Below the pieces are notes generated by a model that was given only the letters and a program-made list of their open reading frames with translations, was not told the DNA's origin and made no database searches. Below, piece by piece: positions 17,801 to 26,657 of a stretch of 62,688 bases of DNA. Source of the stretch: Mesotoga sp. UBA6090 (GTDB lineage: Bacteria > Thermotogota > Thermotogae > Petrotogales > Kosmotogaceae); assembly GCF_002435945.1 (NCBI RefSeq), contig NZ_DIXC01000029.1:1-62688 (forward strand). The letters are read 5' to 3'. The position numbers were made by a program, and so were the translations under genes. Position 1 is the first letter of the stretch; every line of letters starts with the position of its first letter.

Positions 17801-19299
17801 ATCTCGTTGATTACCAGCTTCACCTTTTTGTAGCTGAAGATAGAAATCACGATAGCTACTGCAAGCGACGCTAGAGAAATCAGGATGAGCCAGATATTTG
17901 AACTGCTCTCTGAAGCGCCTCTCAGTATTGTTGTTAGTGGCATTATTGCGCCAAAGCTGAGGCCCATGCAGATCACCTGATTTAGAAGAACAAACTTTGT
18001 TCTCATAAAAGTATTCGGATTATCCATCTGATCCGGTGGGGATACCAGGACACCCCTGATTCCTAGTAGAGAAGAGGTAATATATAGGACGAAGACTACG
18101 GGAACTACAACAAAATAGCTGAATGACCCGCCCTTCACGAGGATGCTGGTTGTGAGAACCCCGACGAAGAGAACTGACCCCAGCAGAACGGGCAAGGTTG
18201 CCTTCAGAGCTATCATTCTTCCCAGAGAGATCGGAAGTATCTTTGTCGTTTCAATGAAAGGGAACTCCCTTCCCATAAGAAATGCAGATTGAATTGTTGT
18301 AAAAATCGTGCTTATGAGCACCGTAGTAAATATTGAAGTAACTGCGTCATCTGAAATGAGTCCGAAAATCAAACCGAATACTACGGGATAGAAAAGATAG
18401 TATATCAGTTGCTCATATCGTTTGTAGATCTTAAGCTCTCTTCTCAGCAACACCCCTCGCGATTTCTCATTAAAGGGAATCGTTTTCGATCTGGTTTTAG
18501 TGTAGGAAACCGGTTCGAACTTAATAGATGAAGCTACTCTGAAAAATATGTATCCCAAAACCGGAATTGCCCCAAGGCCTACAAGAAGGTAAATCGGCTG
18601 CTCCGAAGCTTTCACACTCCAGGTAAAAACGTTCATGGGATTCGAAAGAACTCCCCATGCGGACGCCAGCTTCTGCAAGTACAGCGGTATGTTGTCTGTG
18701 CTTCTTGGAACCAGCTGGACGATAATGAAAAACATAAAACCTGCGATTATCTGAACAATGAACATCACTTTTCGCGCTGCCGCCCTTGACATGAACTTTC
18801 CGAAAGCCACTGAAACTATGGAGGCCAAGAGCACAGTGTCTATTACTACCAGAACAAGCGCGGGAATCCCAATCCAGGGATTGGGATCGACTCGCAGATG
18901 AAAGGGAAGGGCTATTCCGATAAAGACGGATAAGGTAAGTCCCTGATATACAGTCGATATCATTATTTGATAAGCTATTATGCTGACTCTTTTCACGGGA
19001 AGAACGAGAAGCATATCTATCTCCTCATTTCTCATGAAGAGATAGGATGACGTCGCAGAGAAAGAAATCAGGAAGAAGAACCCTGAGATAGTCAGGAAGA
19101 AACCTGCCATAACCTTTCCGAGAGCAACTCCCTCGATAGAGACCCCTGCAGTAGATCCATACACCTCCCAAAGAAACATGCCGATCATAATCGCAAATAC
19201 GGCGAAAACAAATAGTTGACCGGAAAGGCCACCCCTGTTGCCTCTCTTGCCTGGAAAGAGGAATAGCTTGTGTTTGAAGAATAGCTTCAGATCGTTCAA
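17797..19299 (-). CDS. ABC-2 type transporter permease
   Basis: Membrane subunit of about 500 residues with around 12 hydrophobic segments, pairing with the ATPase encoded immediately upstream (minus strand). The upstream stop lies within the GAGGTG ribosome binding site region, so the two are translationally linked. I place the start at TTG 19299 (GAGGTG 6 nt upstream), giving an N-terminus of LNDLKLFFKHKLFLF, typical of cytoplasmic tails of such permeases. Family knowledge: ABC-2 exporters move lipids, polysaccharides, peptides or drugs; the sequence does not say which. The gene converges with the HD-GYP fragment. Confidence 0.85.
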   Translation of the reverse strand: MNDLKLFFKHKLFLFPGKRGNRGGLSGQLFVFAVFAIMIGMFLWEVYGSTAGVSIEGVALGKVMAGFFLTISGFFFLISFSATSSYLFMRNEEIDMLLVLPVKRVSIIAYQIMISTVYQGLTLSVFIGIALPFHLRVDPNPWIGIPALVLVVIDTVLLASIVSVAFGKFMSRAAARKVMFIVQIIAGFMFFIIVQLVPRSTDNIPLYLQKLASAWGVLSNPMNVFTWSVKASEQPIYLLVGLGAIPVLGYIFFRVASSIKFEPVSYTKTRSKTIPFNEKSRGVLLRRELKIYKRYEQLIYYLFYPVVFGLIFGLISDDAVTSIFTTVLISTIFTTIQSAFLMGREFPFIETTKILPISLGRMIALKATLPVLLGSVLFVGVLTTSILVKGGSFSYFVVVPVVFVLYITSSLLGIRGVLVSPPDQMDNPNTFMRTKFVLLNQVICMGLSFGAIMPLTTILRGASESSSNIWLILISLASLAVAIVISIFSYKKVKLVINEI

Positions 19300-19309
19300 A
19301 GGGGTCACC

Positions 19310-20065
19310 TCACAATGCACTGACTATTTCCTGGATGTCTTCGTCTTCACCGGTGAGCTGCAGGAACAAGTTTTCAAGGCTCTCCCTTTCACTGGCACCG
19401 GCCTTTTTTCTCAATTCATCCATTGTGCCTTCTGAGATCAACTTCCCCTTATTGATTATCCCTATCCTGTCACACATCTTTTCAGCGATTTCAAGCACGT
19501 GAGTCGTCATGAAAATTGTAGATCCCTCATTCTTGTACTTCTCCAAAAGCATCTTCAGAATTTTTGCACTTCTTGCGTCGAGGCCGACTGTGGGTTCGTC
19601 CAGGAATATCACTTCGGGCCTTCTCATCAGAACGGATATGACCATTATCTTCTGTTTCATACCGTGGGACATCTCGGAGATCATCTTACCTAGATAATCG
19701 ATTCCAAAGGCTTCGCATAGCTCCCCGACTCTTTTCTTCGCTTCTTGCTTCTTGTCCGGGAAGACGTCCATTATGAACTCCAGAAACTCCGCGCCAGTGA
19801 AGTAAGAGTAGATTCTTGGCTCATCGGGTACAACGCCAATCCTGCTTTTGATAAGCAGTTCGTTTCTGGAGAAGTCCATATCGAGTATTCTCACCTCTCC
19901 CGATGTGGGCTTCAAAGTGCCCGTCAACATTCTTATGGTAGTTGTCTTTCCGGCCCCGTTGGGTCCAAGAAAGCCATATATCTCCCCTGAATTAATCGAC
20001 AGATCTACTTCATTTACTACCGGGTCTTTGTCGAAGACCTTAGTAAGCTTTTTACAGCTGATCAT
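19310..20065 (-). CDS. ABC transporter ATP-binding protein
   Basis: Cytoplasmic ATPase of 251 residues. Walker A is GPNGAGKTT, the ABC signature is the variant MSHGMKQK, Walker B is VIFLDEP with the catalytic Glu, and the switch His is in FMTTHVLEIAE. The C-terminal extension is the short tail common in ABC-2 exporters. ATG 20065 is chosen because GGAGGG lies 7-8 nt upstream; an open extension to 20113 lacks this. It drives the permease at 17797-19299, with which it forms a two-gene operon. Confidence 0.93.
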   Translation of the reverse strand: MISCKKLTKVFDKDPVVNEVDLSINSGEIYGFLGPNGAGKTTTIRMLTGTLKPTSGEVRILDMDFSRNELLIKSRIGVVPDEPRIYSYFTGAEFLEFIMDVFPDKKQEAKKRVGELCEAFGIDYLGKMISEMSHGMKQKIMVISVLMRRPEVIFLDEPTVGLDARSAKILKMLLEKYKNEGSTIFMTTHVLEIAEKMCDRIGIINKGKLISEGTMDELRKKAGASERESLENLFLQLTGEDEDIQEIVSAL

Positions 20066-20246
20066 TTGGATCCCTCCAGACTCTATTGCCAGTGTCGGAC
20101 AGATTATTCGCACTCCCCAATTCTACGACAAGAGTCAAGGCATTTCAAATTACGATTCCAATTCAGCTGCGAAGCGTTCAATCTCCACAAGGGCGATGAA
20201 TCATAAAGTCAGATGATATAATAAGGCGAGTTCATGAGGTGCACAT

Positions 20247-22367
20247 ATGAGAAGAGCGGTTTCCTTCGCTATACTGGCCGTAGTAGTCGTGGTTCTGTTG
20301 TCGGGAATCGACGGGTTTAACTTCGATCCCTCGCCGGCTGCTTTCTTGAGCGATGACGATGCGGAGCTTGAGGCGTTCAATGAAATTGCGGAAGTTTTCG
20401 GTGATTCCGGATCGATTGCTTTGGTTCTTGAAGCTTCTGAAACCTCTTTGGAGCTCCTGAAAAGCATCACTGAGAAAATCAATTCTCTTGAGTGGGTGAA
20501 ATCCGTTTTGTCTCCCACTGAGGCCGTTAAGCTGGGGAGCTTCAATCTTTTTACAATGAGTATTCCATCGGAAAGCTATGTTTATGAAGAAGAGGGCCGA
20601 CTGGTTCTTAATGAAGAACTGCTGGCAGATCCTCTTTACAGCAACCTGATCGTCTCTTCTGATGGCAGCTACTATGGGGTTATGATCACCATAGCAGAGG
20701 GGTACGAGCTCAGCAGTGACAAGTTGATCGCGGAACTGCGGTCGGCATTAGACTCTTCCGGCGTAGATGACTACAGATTAATCGGGGAGAGTGTCGCTAA
20801 TTCCGAAACTTTCAGGTCTATCATTGATCTCGCCTTCAAGTATCCGCCCTTCATACTGCTGGCCATCATGGCGGTTTACGTGATCAAGTTCAGAAGAATA
20901 TCGCTGTCACTTCTAACCCTTGTACCCCCTTTGGCAGCAGTAATGGTGATAGTAGGAATAATGGGATTGATGGAGCTTTCGATAAACAGTCTTACTGTTA
21001 TGATTCCTTCGTTCATAGTGATAATCGGAAGCGCATACGGGATGCATTTTCTATCGAGATTTGAAGAAAACATACATATGAAGAACGCCGTAAGAAGAAC
21101 CGTCCACGAAGAGAGAGTGCCGATTCTCTTTTCTGCTCTTACAACTATGGCGGGCTTTTCTTCATACATCTTGCTTGATATGAAGGCCTTTCAGGAGATG
21201 GGAATATTTGTCTGCTCCGGGATCTTTCTTTCTGCTATTTTTACTATCACTGTCCTTCCAGGTCTTGTTACCTCTAAGGCAGCCACTAAAAGCGAGGTTT
21301 CGCCGCCGAGAGATGTTCATCCAATAGTTAAAAAAGCAGTTATCTGGGTTGTTATAGTCCTCAGCATCTCTTCTCCTTTACTGATCATTACTATTCCAAT
21401 AACGATTGATCAGTATAATTTCTTCAAGGAGGATTCAGAGATCAGAGAAAGCGCAAGAACCATGAAGGAGGCCTTCGGTTGGTTGACAAATTATGCCCTC
21501 ATGGTCGAACCTGTAGAGAGTGCAAGCATTTCGTTCACGGCCGATCAGGTTGAAAATCTCGAAGCTCTTGAAGAGGAGCTGAAGGGAATTGAAGGAATTT
21601 CAAAGGTTATGAGTCTCTTTGACCTTTCGAGGGAGACCAACGTTCCCTTACCTTTGATGATCAGGATGCTCAACTCAACAGATGCATTTGAAGATTTTAC
21701 TTCACTTCTGGTGAGCGATAATGCGATTCGTTTCAATCTCTTTTCATCTGAGAGCGACAGCCTGAGTGCAGAGAGATTAAAAGCCGCAGTCGAAAACGCT
21801 ATAAAAAAATTTCCTGAACTGAACAAGAGCTTCGAATTCACTCTGGCTGGGACAACTCTCATATGGAAGAGTATCAACTCATCGGTCGTCAACAACCAGA
21901 TTCAAAGCCTGATAGTCTCATTCGGACTTATCATAATTCTTCTGTTTTCAATATTCAGGAGCTTGAAGTCAACCATAATAGCTACCATTCCAATTTTGCT
22001 AACGACACTATTCAACTTCATCTTCATGGCCGTTTTCAGGATTCCTCTAAGCATTTCCACAGCTCTTATTTCTGGAATGTTGATGGGACTGGTAATCGAT
22101 TACGCCATACATTTCACGATCTGGTTCAGGAGGTTCGGTGATTCACGTAAGGCATATCAACAGACAGCAAATGCAATTCTTGCAAATGGGCTTAGTCTTG
22201 TTGCCGGCTTTTCAGTTCTTCTGCTTTCACCTCTCTTGTTATACGTTGATGTGGCGAAGTTGATGGTTAGCGGACTTGTTGTGGGAATGGTTCTTACTCT
22301 CATACTTCTTCCCGAAATCGCATCGAGGAGTGAAAGGTTTTTGAGCAGGAGGAAAGATTCCAGCTGA
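20247..22367 (+). CDS. MMPL/RND-superfamily exporter
   Basis: Inner-membrane transporter of 706 residues with the duplicated RND layout: one helix, a soluble loop of about 180 residues (about 25-195), five helices, then the same again with a second loop at about 400-540. The helix 4 regions carry the family pattern (GSAYGMHFLSRFEE in the first half, LVIDYAIHFTIWF in the second), with acidic residues that can relay protons. This size and the lack of TolC-type partners nearby suggest a lipid or hopanoid-type exporter rather than a drug pump. GAGGTGC precedes ATG 20247. A TATAAT near 20216 is a possible -10 box. It diverges from the ABC operon. Confidence 0.88.
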   Translation: MRRAVSFAILAVVVVVLLSGIDGFNFDPSPAAFLSDDDAELEAFNEIAEVFGDSGSIALVLEASETSLELLKSITEKINSLEWVKSVLSPTEAVKLGSFNLFTMSIPSESYVYEEEGRLVLNEELLADPLYSNLIVSSDGSYYGVMITIAEGYELSSDKLIAELRSALDSSGVDDYRLIGESVANSETFRSIIDLAFKYPPFILLAIMAVYVIKFRRISLSLLTLVPPLAAVMVIVGIMGLMELSINSLTVMIPSFIVIIGSAYGMHFLSRFEENIHMKNAVRRTVHEERVPILFSALTTMAGFSSYILLDMKAFQEMGIFVCSGIFLSAIFTITVLPGLVTSKAATKSEVSPPRDVHPIVKKAVIWVVIVLSISSPLLIITIPITIDQYNFFKEDSEIRESARTMKEAFGWLTNYALMVEPVESASISFTADQVENLEALEEELKGIEGISKVMSLFDLSRETNVPLPLMIRMLNSTDAFEDFTSLLVSDNAIRFNLFSSESDSLSAERLKAAVENAIKKFPELNKSFEFTLAGTTLIWKSINSSVVNNQIQSLIVSFGLIIILLFSIFRSLKSTIIATIPILLTTLFNFIFMAVFRIPLSISTALISGMLMGLVIDYAIHFTIWFRRFGDSRKAYQQTANAILANGLSLVAGFSVLLLSPLLLYVDVAKLMVSGLVVGMVLTLILLPEIASRSERFLSRRKDSS

Positions 22368-22404
22368 TATAATTCTTATATAAATCAACTGGAGGTGCTC
22401 GGTT

Positions 22405-22959
22405 CTGAAAGCACTTGTTTCTCTTCTCCCGGAGGATCTTGATTGCTTCGTCAGAGAAATATGGGATGAACTGAAGACCGAGTTTGGCTTTAATTCAGTT
22501 TTTCTCACACCTTTCCCTCATATAACCTACTGCATTGTAGAAGAGAGGAAGACAGGAATCGACCCTTTGATCGAGGTGACGGCTTCCAATACGCCCCCTT
22601 TGATGGCCACAACGGAGTATCTGGGAGTCTTCTCCGGCGAAAAGCCGGTGATATTCATTGGGCTGGCAAGGAATTCGCGCTTAGCATCTCTTCACCATGC
22701 TTTGTGGAGCGAACTCTGCGATTCGGTAGACAACAGAGCGATCGCTTACAATGAAATCCACTGGATACCCCATATTACAATTGTTTTCGGAGATGATCTT
22801 AATCGATCGAACATTGGTCCGGTTATGGAAAGACTTGCCTTCAAGGATTTTCATCACGAGTTGACGATAGACAATCTGACGGTACTTGAAGAGGTCCCCG
22901 ACGAAGGGATTATTATCAGGAAGAGACTGAAACTCGCAGGCCCGTCGAAAGAGGATTGA
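22405..22959 (+). CDS. 2H phosphoesterase (LigT/2'-5' RNA ligase-like), probable CTG start
   Basis: Two HxT motifs identify the 2H superfamily: PHITYCIV (His39, Thr41) and PHITIVFG (His123, Thr125), at the usual separation. Members hydrolyse or ligate 2'-5' linkages or cyclic phosphates on RNA and nucleotides. Reading only from the first ATG (22567) would lose the first HxT. The open frame upstream has no ATG, GTG or TTG, but GGAGGTG at 22391-22397 sits 7 nt before CTG 22405 and the encoded LKALVSLLPED is a normal N-terminus. I therefore call a 184-residue protein initiated at CTG. A TATAAT-like box lies near the end of the preceding gene. Confidence 0.78.
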   Translation: MKALVSLLPEDLDCFVREIWDELKTEFGFNSVFLTPFPHITYCIVEERKTGIDPLIEVTASNTPPLMATTEYLGVFSGEKPVIFIGLARNSRLASLHHALWSELCDSVDNRAIAYNEIHWIPHITIVFGDDLNRSNIGPVMERLAFKDFHHELTIDNLTVLEEVPDEGIIIRKRLKLAGPSKED

Positions 22960-23064
22960 GCTCTCTCTCGCGCTTACATTCGCTTCTAGAAAGGTAAGTA
23001 ACTAAAAATCGAGCTTCCAGAAGACCAGGTTTGTTATAATCTATCGAAAGGAGGAGGTAGATGC

Positions 23065-25434
23065 ATGAGAAAAGTTAGTTGGAAGGACATTGATCTGAAG
23101 ATCGCGCTCCCGAGAAACGTGAAATCTACTGAGTGCATTGGCGAACTGGAAGAGTTCATAGGTCAGGAAAGAGCCATAAAGGCACTTGAGACTGGACTTC
23201 ACATAAATGCGAAGGGTTACAATGTGTTCGTTTCGGGTACTACCAATACCGGCAGAAGGACCTTTGTAAGTCGCTATCTCAAGAAGAAAGTCGAGGGTAC
23301 TAAGACCCCCGGAGACTGGATATACGTCTATAATTTCGACGACCCGAGGTCTCCAAACTCAATATCCCTTGAAGCGGGAACGGGGAAGATATTTCAGAAG
23401 GAAATGAATGAGTTTGTCGAGATCGCTATAAACACTATTGGCGAGAGTTTCCAGAGCGAGGACTTTCAGCAGAAAGTTACATCCATACAGAATGAGCAGT
23501 CGGAGAAACGTTCAAACATGTTGAAGGAACTCGTTGAGAAGGCCAAAGAGAAAGACTACACCGTTCAAATAAACCAGACCGGAGTCGCAACCATTCCTCT
23601 ATGGAACGGAAAGCCACTTACACAGGAAGTATATGAGGCTCTGCCCGAGGATTATCAGAAGCAGATCACGAAGAAGGGCGAAGAGGTTCGTGAGCTGGTT
23701 AATTCCTATCTTCTGAAACTGAGCAAGATGGAAAAAGACTACGGTGAAAAGTATAAGGAATTGAACAGAAAAGTAGCCTCATTTGCCGTTGAAGGCCACA
23801 TAAAAGAGATGAAGGATAGATTCAGCGAAAGTAAAGAGGTTGTGGACTTTATTGAGAGCATGAAGGAGGATCTTCTTGACAATCTTGGAATCTTCTTCAG
23901 CCATGAGATCGATTCGAAGGCCTTTTTTGGCAAGAGATACGCAGTTAATCTATTTGTCGACAACTCAGGAATAGAGGGGAAACCAGTTGTAGAGGTAACG
24001 AACGCCAATTACTCTTCCCTCTTTGGAAGAATCGAGTACATAGCGAAAATGGGCATGCTCGATACCGATCACACAATGATAAGACCCGGAGCGATACACA
24101 GTTCCAACGGCGGATACCTTGTTCTAGATGCCAAAAACGTGCTAAGCGAACCGTATGTCTGGCAGACACTGAAACAGGTTCTCTTTTCGGGCCTGGAGGG
24201 GATCGAGAATCTTGAACATAAGATCGGCCTGCTTTCGACTGTGAGTCTGAAGCCGGAGCCGATTCCACTTGACATAAAGATCGTCATGATCGGAGAGCCC
24301 TGGATATACAGTATGCTTAGCACCCTTGACACCGATTTTAAGAAGCTCTTCAAGGTAAAGGCAGAGTTCGACTGGGAAATGGCTATTCAGAATGATACTG
24401 TTAGCAAGCTCTGCGGACTCACCTGCAATATTGTCAAAGAGAATTCCTTAAGACCACTCGAGAGAGAAGGGATCAAAGAAGTAATCAAAAGGGCGGTTTT
24501 CCTTTCTGGCACTAGAAAGAAGGTCTCGACCCAATTCGGTGCACTTGAACAGATCCTTCTTGAAAGCTCGGCCGTCGCGGAAATCAATGGTCACGAGATG
24601 ATACAGGCCGATGACGTATCGACTGCATGGGAAGAAATGCACAAGAGGGTTTCGCTCTATCAAGACAAGATTAAAGAGATGTTCCAGAACTCCACTTTAA
24701 TGGTTCAAACAGAGGGGGAACTTGTCGGCGAAATAAACGGGTTGACAGTGATCCAGACTGAAGATCTTTCTTTCGGGATACCTGTGAAGATTACCGCCAA
24801 AGTCGGACCGGGTGACAGCGGAATCGTCGACATACAGAAGGAATCCGAGCTGAGTGGACATATTCACAACAAGGCAAGTCTGACCATTCAAGGATACATG
24901 AGCTCGAAATACGCGCAGCAGTTCCCGCTAAGCCTAAATGGCTCGATAAGTTTCGAGCAGGTTTACTCGGCAGTTGAAGGAGATAGCGCTTCGGTTGCCG
25001 AAACGGTCGCCTTCCTTTCTGCGATTGGTGAAGTCCCAATAAAACAGTCGATAGCCGTGACAGGTTCAATAAACCAGAGCGGACGGGTTCAGCCGGTGGG
25101 TGGAGTCCAGTACAAGATTCAGGGCTTTTATGATCTCTGCAAAATTAAGGGCTTCAACGGCCAGCAGGGAGTGATAGTGCCCGAAGCGAATTTCGATAAC
25201 GTGGTTCTAGACGACGAAATAATAAGAGCGATTAAAGAAGGTAGATTCAACGTCTGGACTATCGAAACCGTGGACGAGGCTATAGAGATACTTACAGGAA
25301 TGAAACCGGGGAAAATCGGAAAGAACGGGCAGTACTCTTCGGGCACTTTCAATCGACTTGTCGTTGATAGGCTCAAGAAGTTCTACGAGATTGCCTCTCG
25401 AACACATAATCGAACCGGCAAGGACGCCGATTAA
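23065..25434 (+). CDS. Lon-family AAA protease (AAA_32 plus Lon_C type)
   Basis: Soluble protease of 789 residues with an N-terminal AAA_32-type module interrupted by a coiled coil (about 140-270) and a C-terminal Lon protease domain. The catalytic dyad is Ser641 (GDSAS) and Lys684 (GGVQYK), 43 residues apart, as in E. coli Lon. The nucleotide loop reads GTTNTGRRT, where the usual Walker A Lys is Arg, so ATP binding may be altered. Classical LonA N-domains are absent. It likely degrades misfolded or regulatory proteins in the cytoplasm. GGAGG precedes ATG 23065 and a TATAAT is at 23035-23040. A strong terminator follows. Confidence 0.9.
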   Translation: MRKVSWKDIDLKIALPRNVKSTECIGELEEFIGQERAIKALETGLHINAKGYNVFVSGTTNTGRRTFVSRYLKKKVEGTKTPGDWIYVYNFDDPRSPNSISLEAGTGKIFQKEMNEFVEIAINTIGESFQSEDFQQKVTSIQNEQSEKRSNMLKELVEKAKEKDYTVQINQTGVATIPLWNGKPLTQEVYEALPEDYQKQITKKGEEVRELVNSYLLKLSKMEKDYGEKYKELNRKVASFAVEGHIKEMKDRFSESKEVVDFIESMKEDLLDNLGIFFSHEIDSKAFFGKRYAVNLFVDNSGIEGKPVVEVTNANYSSLFGRIEYIAKMGMLDTDHTMIRPGAIHSSNGGYLVLDAKNVLSEPYVWQTLKQVLFSGLEGIENLEHKIGLLSTVSLKPEPIPLDIKIVMIGEPWIYSMLSTLDTDFKKLFKVKAEFDWEMAIQNDTVSKLCGLTCNIVKENSLRPLEREGIKEVIKRAVFLSGTRKKVSTQFGALEQILLESSAVAEINGHEMIQADDVSTAWEEMHKRVSLYQDKIKEMFQNSTLMVQTEGELVGEINGLTVIQTEDLSFGIPVKITAKVGPGDSGIVDIQKESELSGHIHNKASLTIQGYMSSKYAQQFPLSLNGSISFEQVYSAVEGDSASVAETVAFLSAIGEVPIKQSIAVTGSINQSGRVQPVGGVQYKIQGFYDLCKIKGFNGQQGVIVPEANFDNVVLDDEIIRAIKEGRFNVWTIETVDEAIEILTGMKPGKIGKNGQYSSGTFNRLVVDRLKKFYEIASRTHNRTGKDAD

Positions 25435-25458
25435 TCAGGCAACTTCATTAAACTAGCA

Positions 25459-25497
25459 AAAACGGCGATAGATAAAACCTCTGTCTATCGCCGTTTA
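25459..25497. terminator. Bidirectional terminator
   Basis: The arm AAAACGGCGATAGA (25459-25472) pairs with TCTATCGCCGTTT (25484-25496), giving a 12-13 bp stem. A-rich and T-rich flanks lie on each side. It sits between the converging Lon-family and phospholipase-like genes and can serve both. Confidence 0.85.
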
Positions 25498-25516
25498 GAG
25501 TTTGCAGACAGCGTTT

Positions 25517-26527
25517 CTAGGATTTCGAATCTATCTCGGCAAATCTCGCAAGCATATAGTTTATGTAGCCCTTCACATAGGAGGCAGTTTCTTTCAGGAT
25601 CTCTACTGAAAGCGCATCAAGCTTCGCTGTTTCGCCTGCGTTTTGAAGATCGTCGAAATAGGCTTTGCCAAGCCAGACTGCTTCGGGGTTTTCCAGTTCG
25701 TCTCCCATTGTACGCTTAAGCTCGTAGTAGACTGAACTCAACTTATTCCTGGAGTACCTTCGCAAACTAACGGCCGCTTGCTTCGGGTCCTTAATCTTTT
25801 TGGGTGAAACCTCTCTTAACGCCTCAACGAGGGGTTCGTATTCTTCCCAAAGCAGGTATCCACCGTAGAAGTCATAAGCAAAGTGGTAGTTCGCAAAAAC
25901 AGCCACCCACTTGTCCATATTGAACGGCAGCTTCACCATCTCGACGAATGGTGCCGGGAACGTATGGAATGGCTGACCTACATCTTCAAGATAGTGAAGT
26001 GCTCTCCCCATGAAGCGGTATGCCCAATAATGGTCTCCTCTAGAATAAGCGATCTCGGCCAGATCACTGAAATACTGAACCACGTCGGTTACTTCTCCAA
26101 CTCTAATGAAGAAAAGCATCCTGTATTCCATATGCCTCAGCCCCTGGCTGTCACCGAGAAGCGTCTCTATTCCCTTAATTTCAAGCCCCTTATCCATACC
26201 TAGATCGGGCTCGTAAGAATATACCGAGAGAATCTGCCACAGGGGTGCCAAATTGTCAGCCGGTTTGGGGTTTGGGAAGACTGAGCTGTACAGATCGAGG
26301 TCTTCTTCTGGCAGATAGCTTTCGCCGAGATAATCGTAGAAACCCTCTAAGGCCGGATTGTACTCCTGAGTATCTACATCGGCGTATGTATAAGGGGTGA
26401 TTTCCACGAACTCATCGAAATCATCCTCATACTGCGAAACAATAATATAAGTAAGCGCATCGTGGCCAGACCACGAAAAGGCAAACGCAGTCACAAGAAG
26501 TATAAGAATCACCATCACTCTTTTCAC
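25517..26527 (-). CDS. Exported zinc-dependent phospholipase C / S1-P1 nuclease-like protein
   Basis: Precursor of 336 residues. After a signal peptide (MVILILLVTAFAFS) the mature chain begins SWSGHDALT, placing a Trp and His-Asp at the N-terminus. In this fold the first Trp amino group, His and Asp bind zinc. Further ligand motifs follow: LRHMEYRM (His about 130), ALHYLEDVGQPFH (HxxxD then His) and YHFAYDFYGG. This matches the zinc PLC/S1-P1 nuclease superfamily. The substrate (phospholipid or nucleic acid) cannot be decided. The gene ends at the terminator shared with the Lon-family gene. Confidence 0.78.
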   Translation of the reverse strand: MKRVMVILILLVTAFAFSWSGHDALTYIIVSQYEDDFDEFVEITPYTYADVDTQEYNPALEGFYDYLGESYLPEEDLDLYSSVFPNPKPADNLAPLWQILSVYSYEPDLGMDKGLEIKGIETLLGDSQGLRHMEYRMLFFIRVGEVTDVVQYFSDLAEIAYSRGDHYWAYRFMGRALHYLEDVGQPFHTFPAPFVEMVKLPFNMDKWVAVFANYHFAYDFYGGYLLWEEYEPLVEALREVSPKKIKDPKQAAVSLRRYSRNKLSSVYYELKRTMGDELENPEAVWLGKAYFDDLQNAGETAKLDALSVEILKETASYVKGYINYMLARFAEIDSKS

Positions 26528-26657
26528 ATAATCACCTCCAGTCCGATAATATCAGATTTCACGTTGCAATATTACTTTCTCAAGAGCACATCCGCTTCGG
26601 CAATGAAACTCTTTTCTGATAGTATTATTTGAGAAAAGGTGTTGTTGGAGGTGCGAT

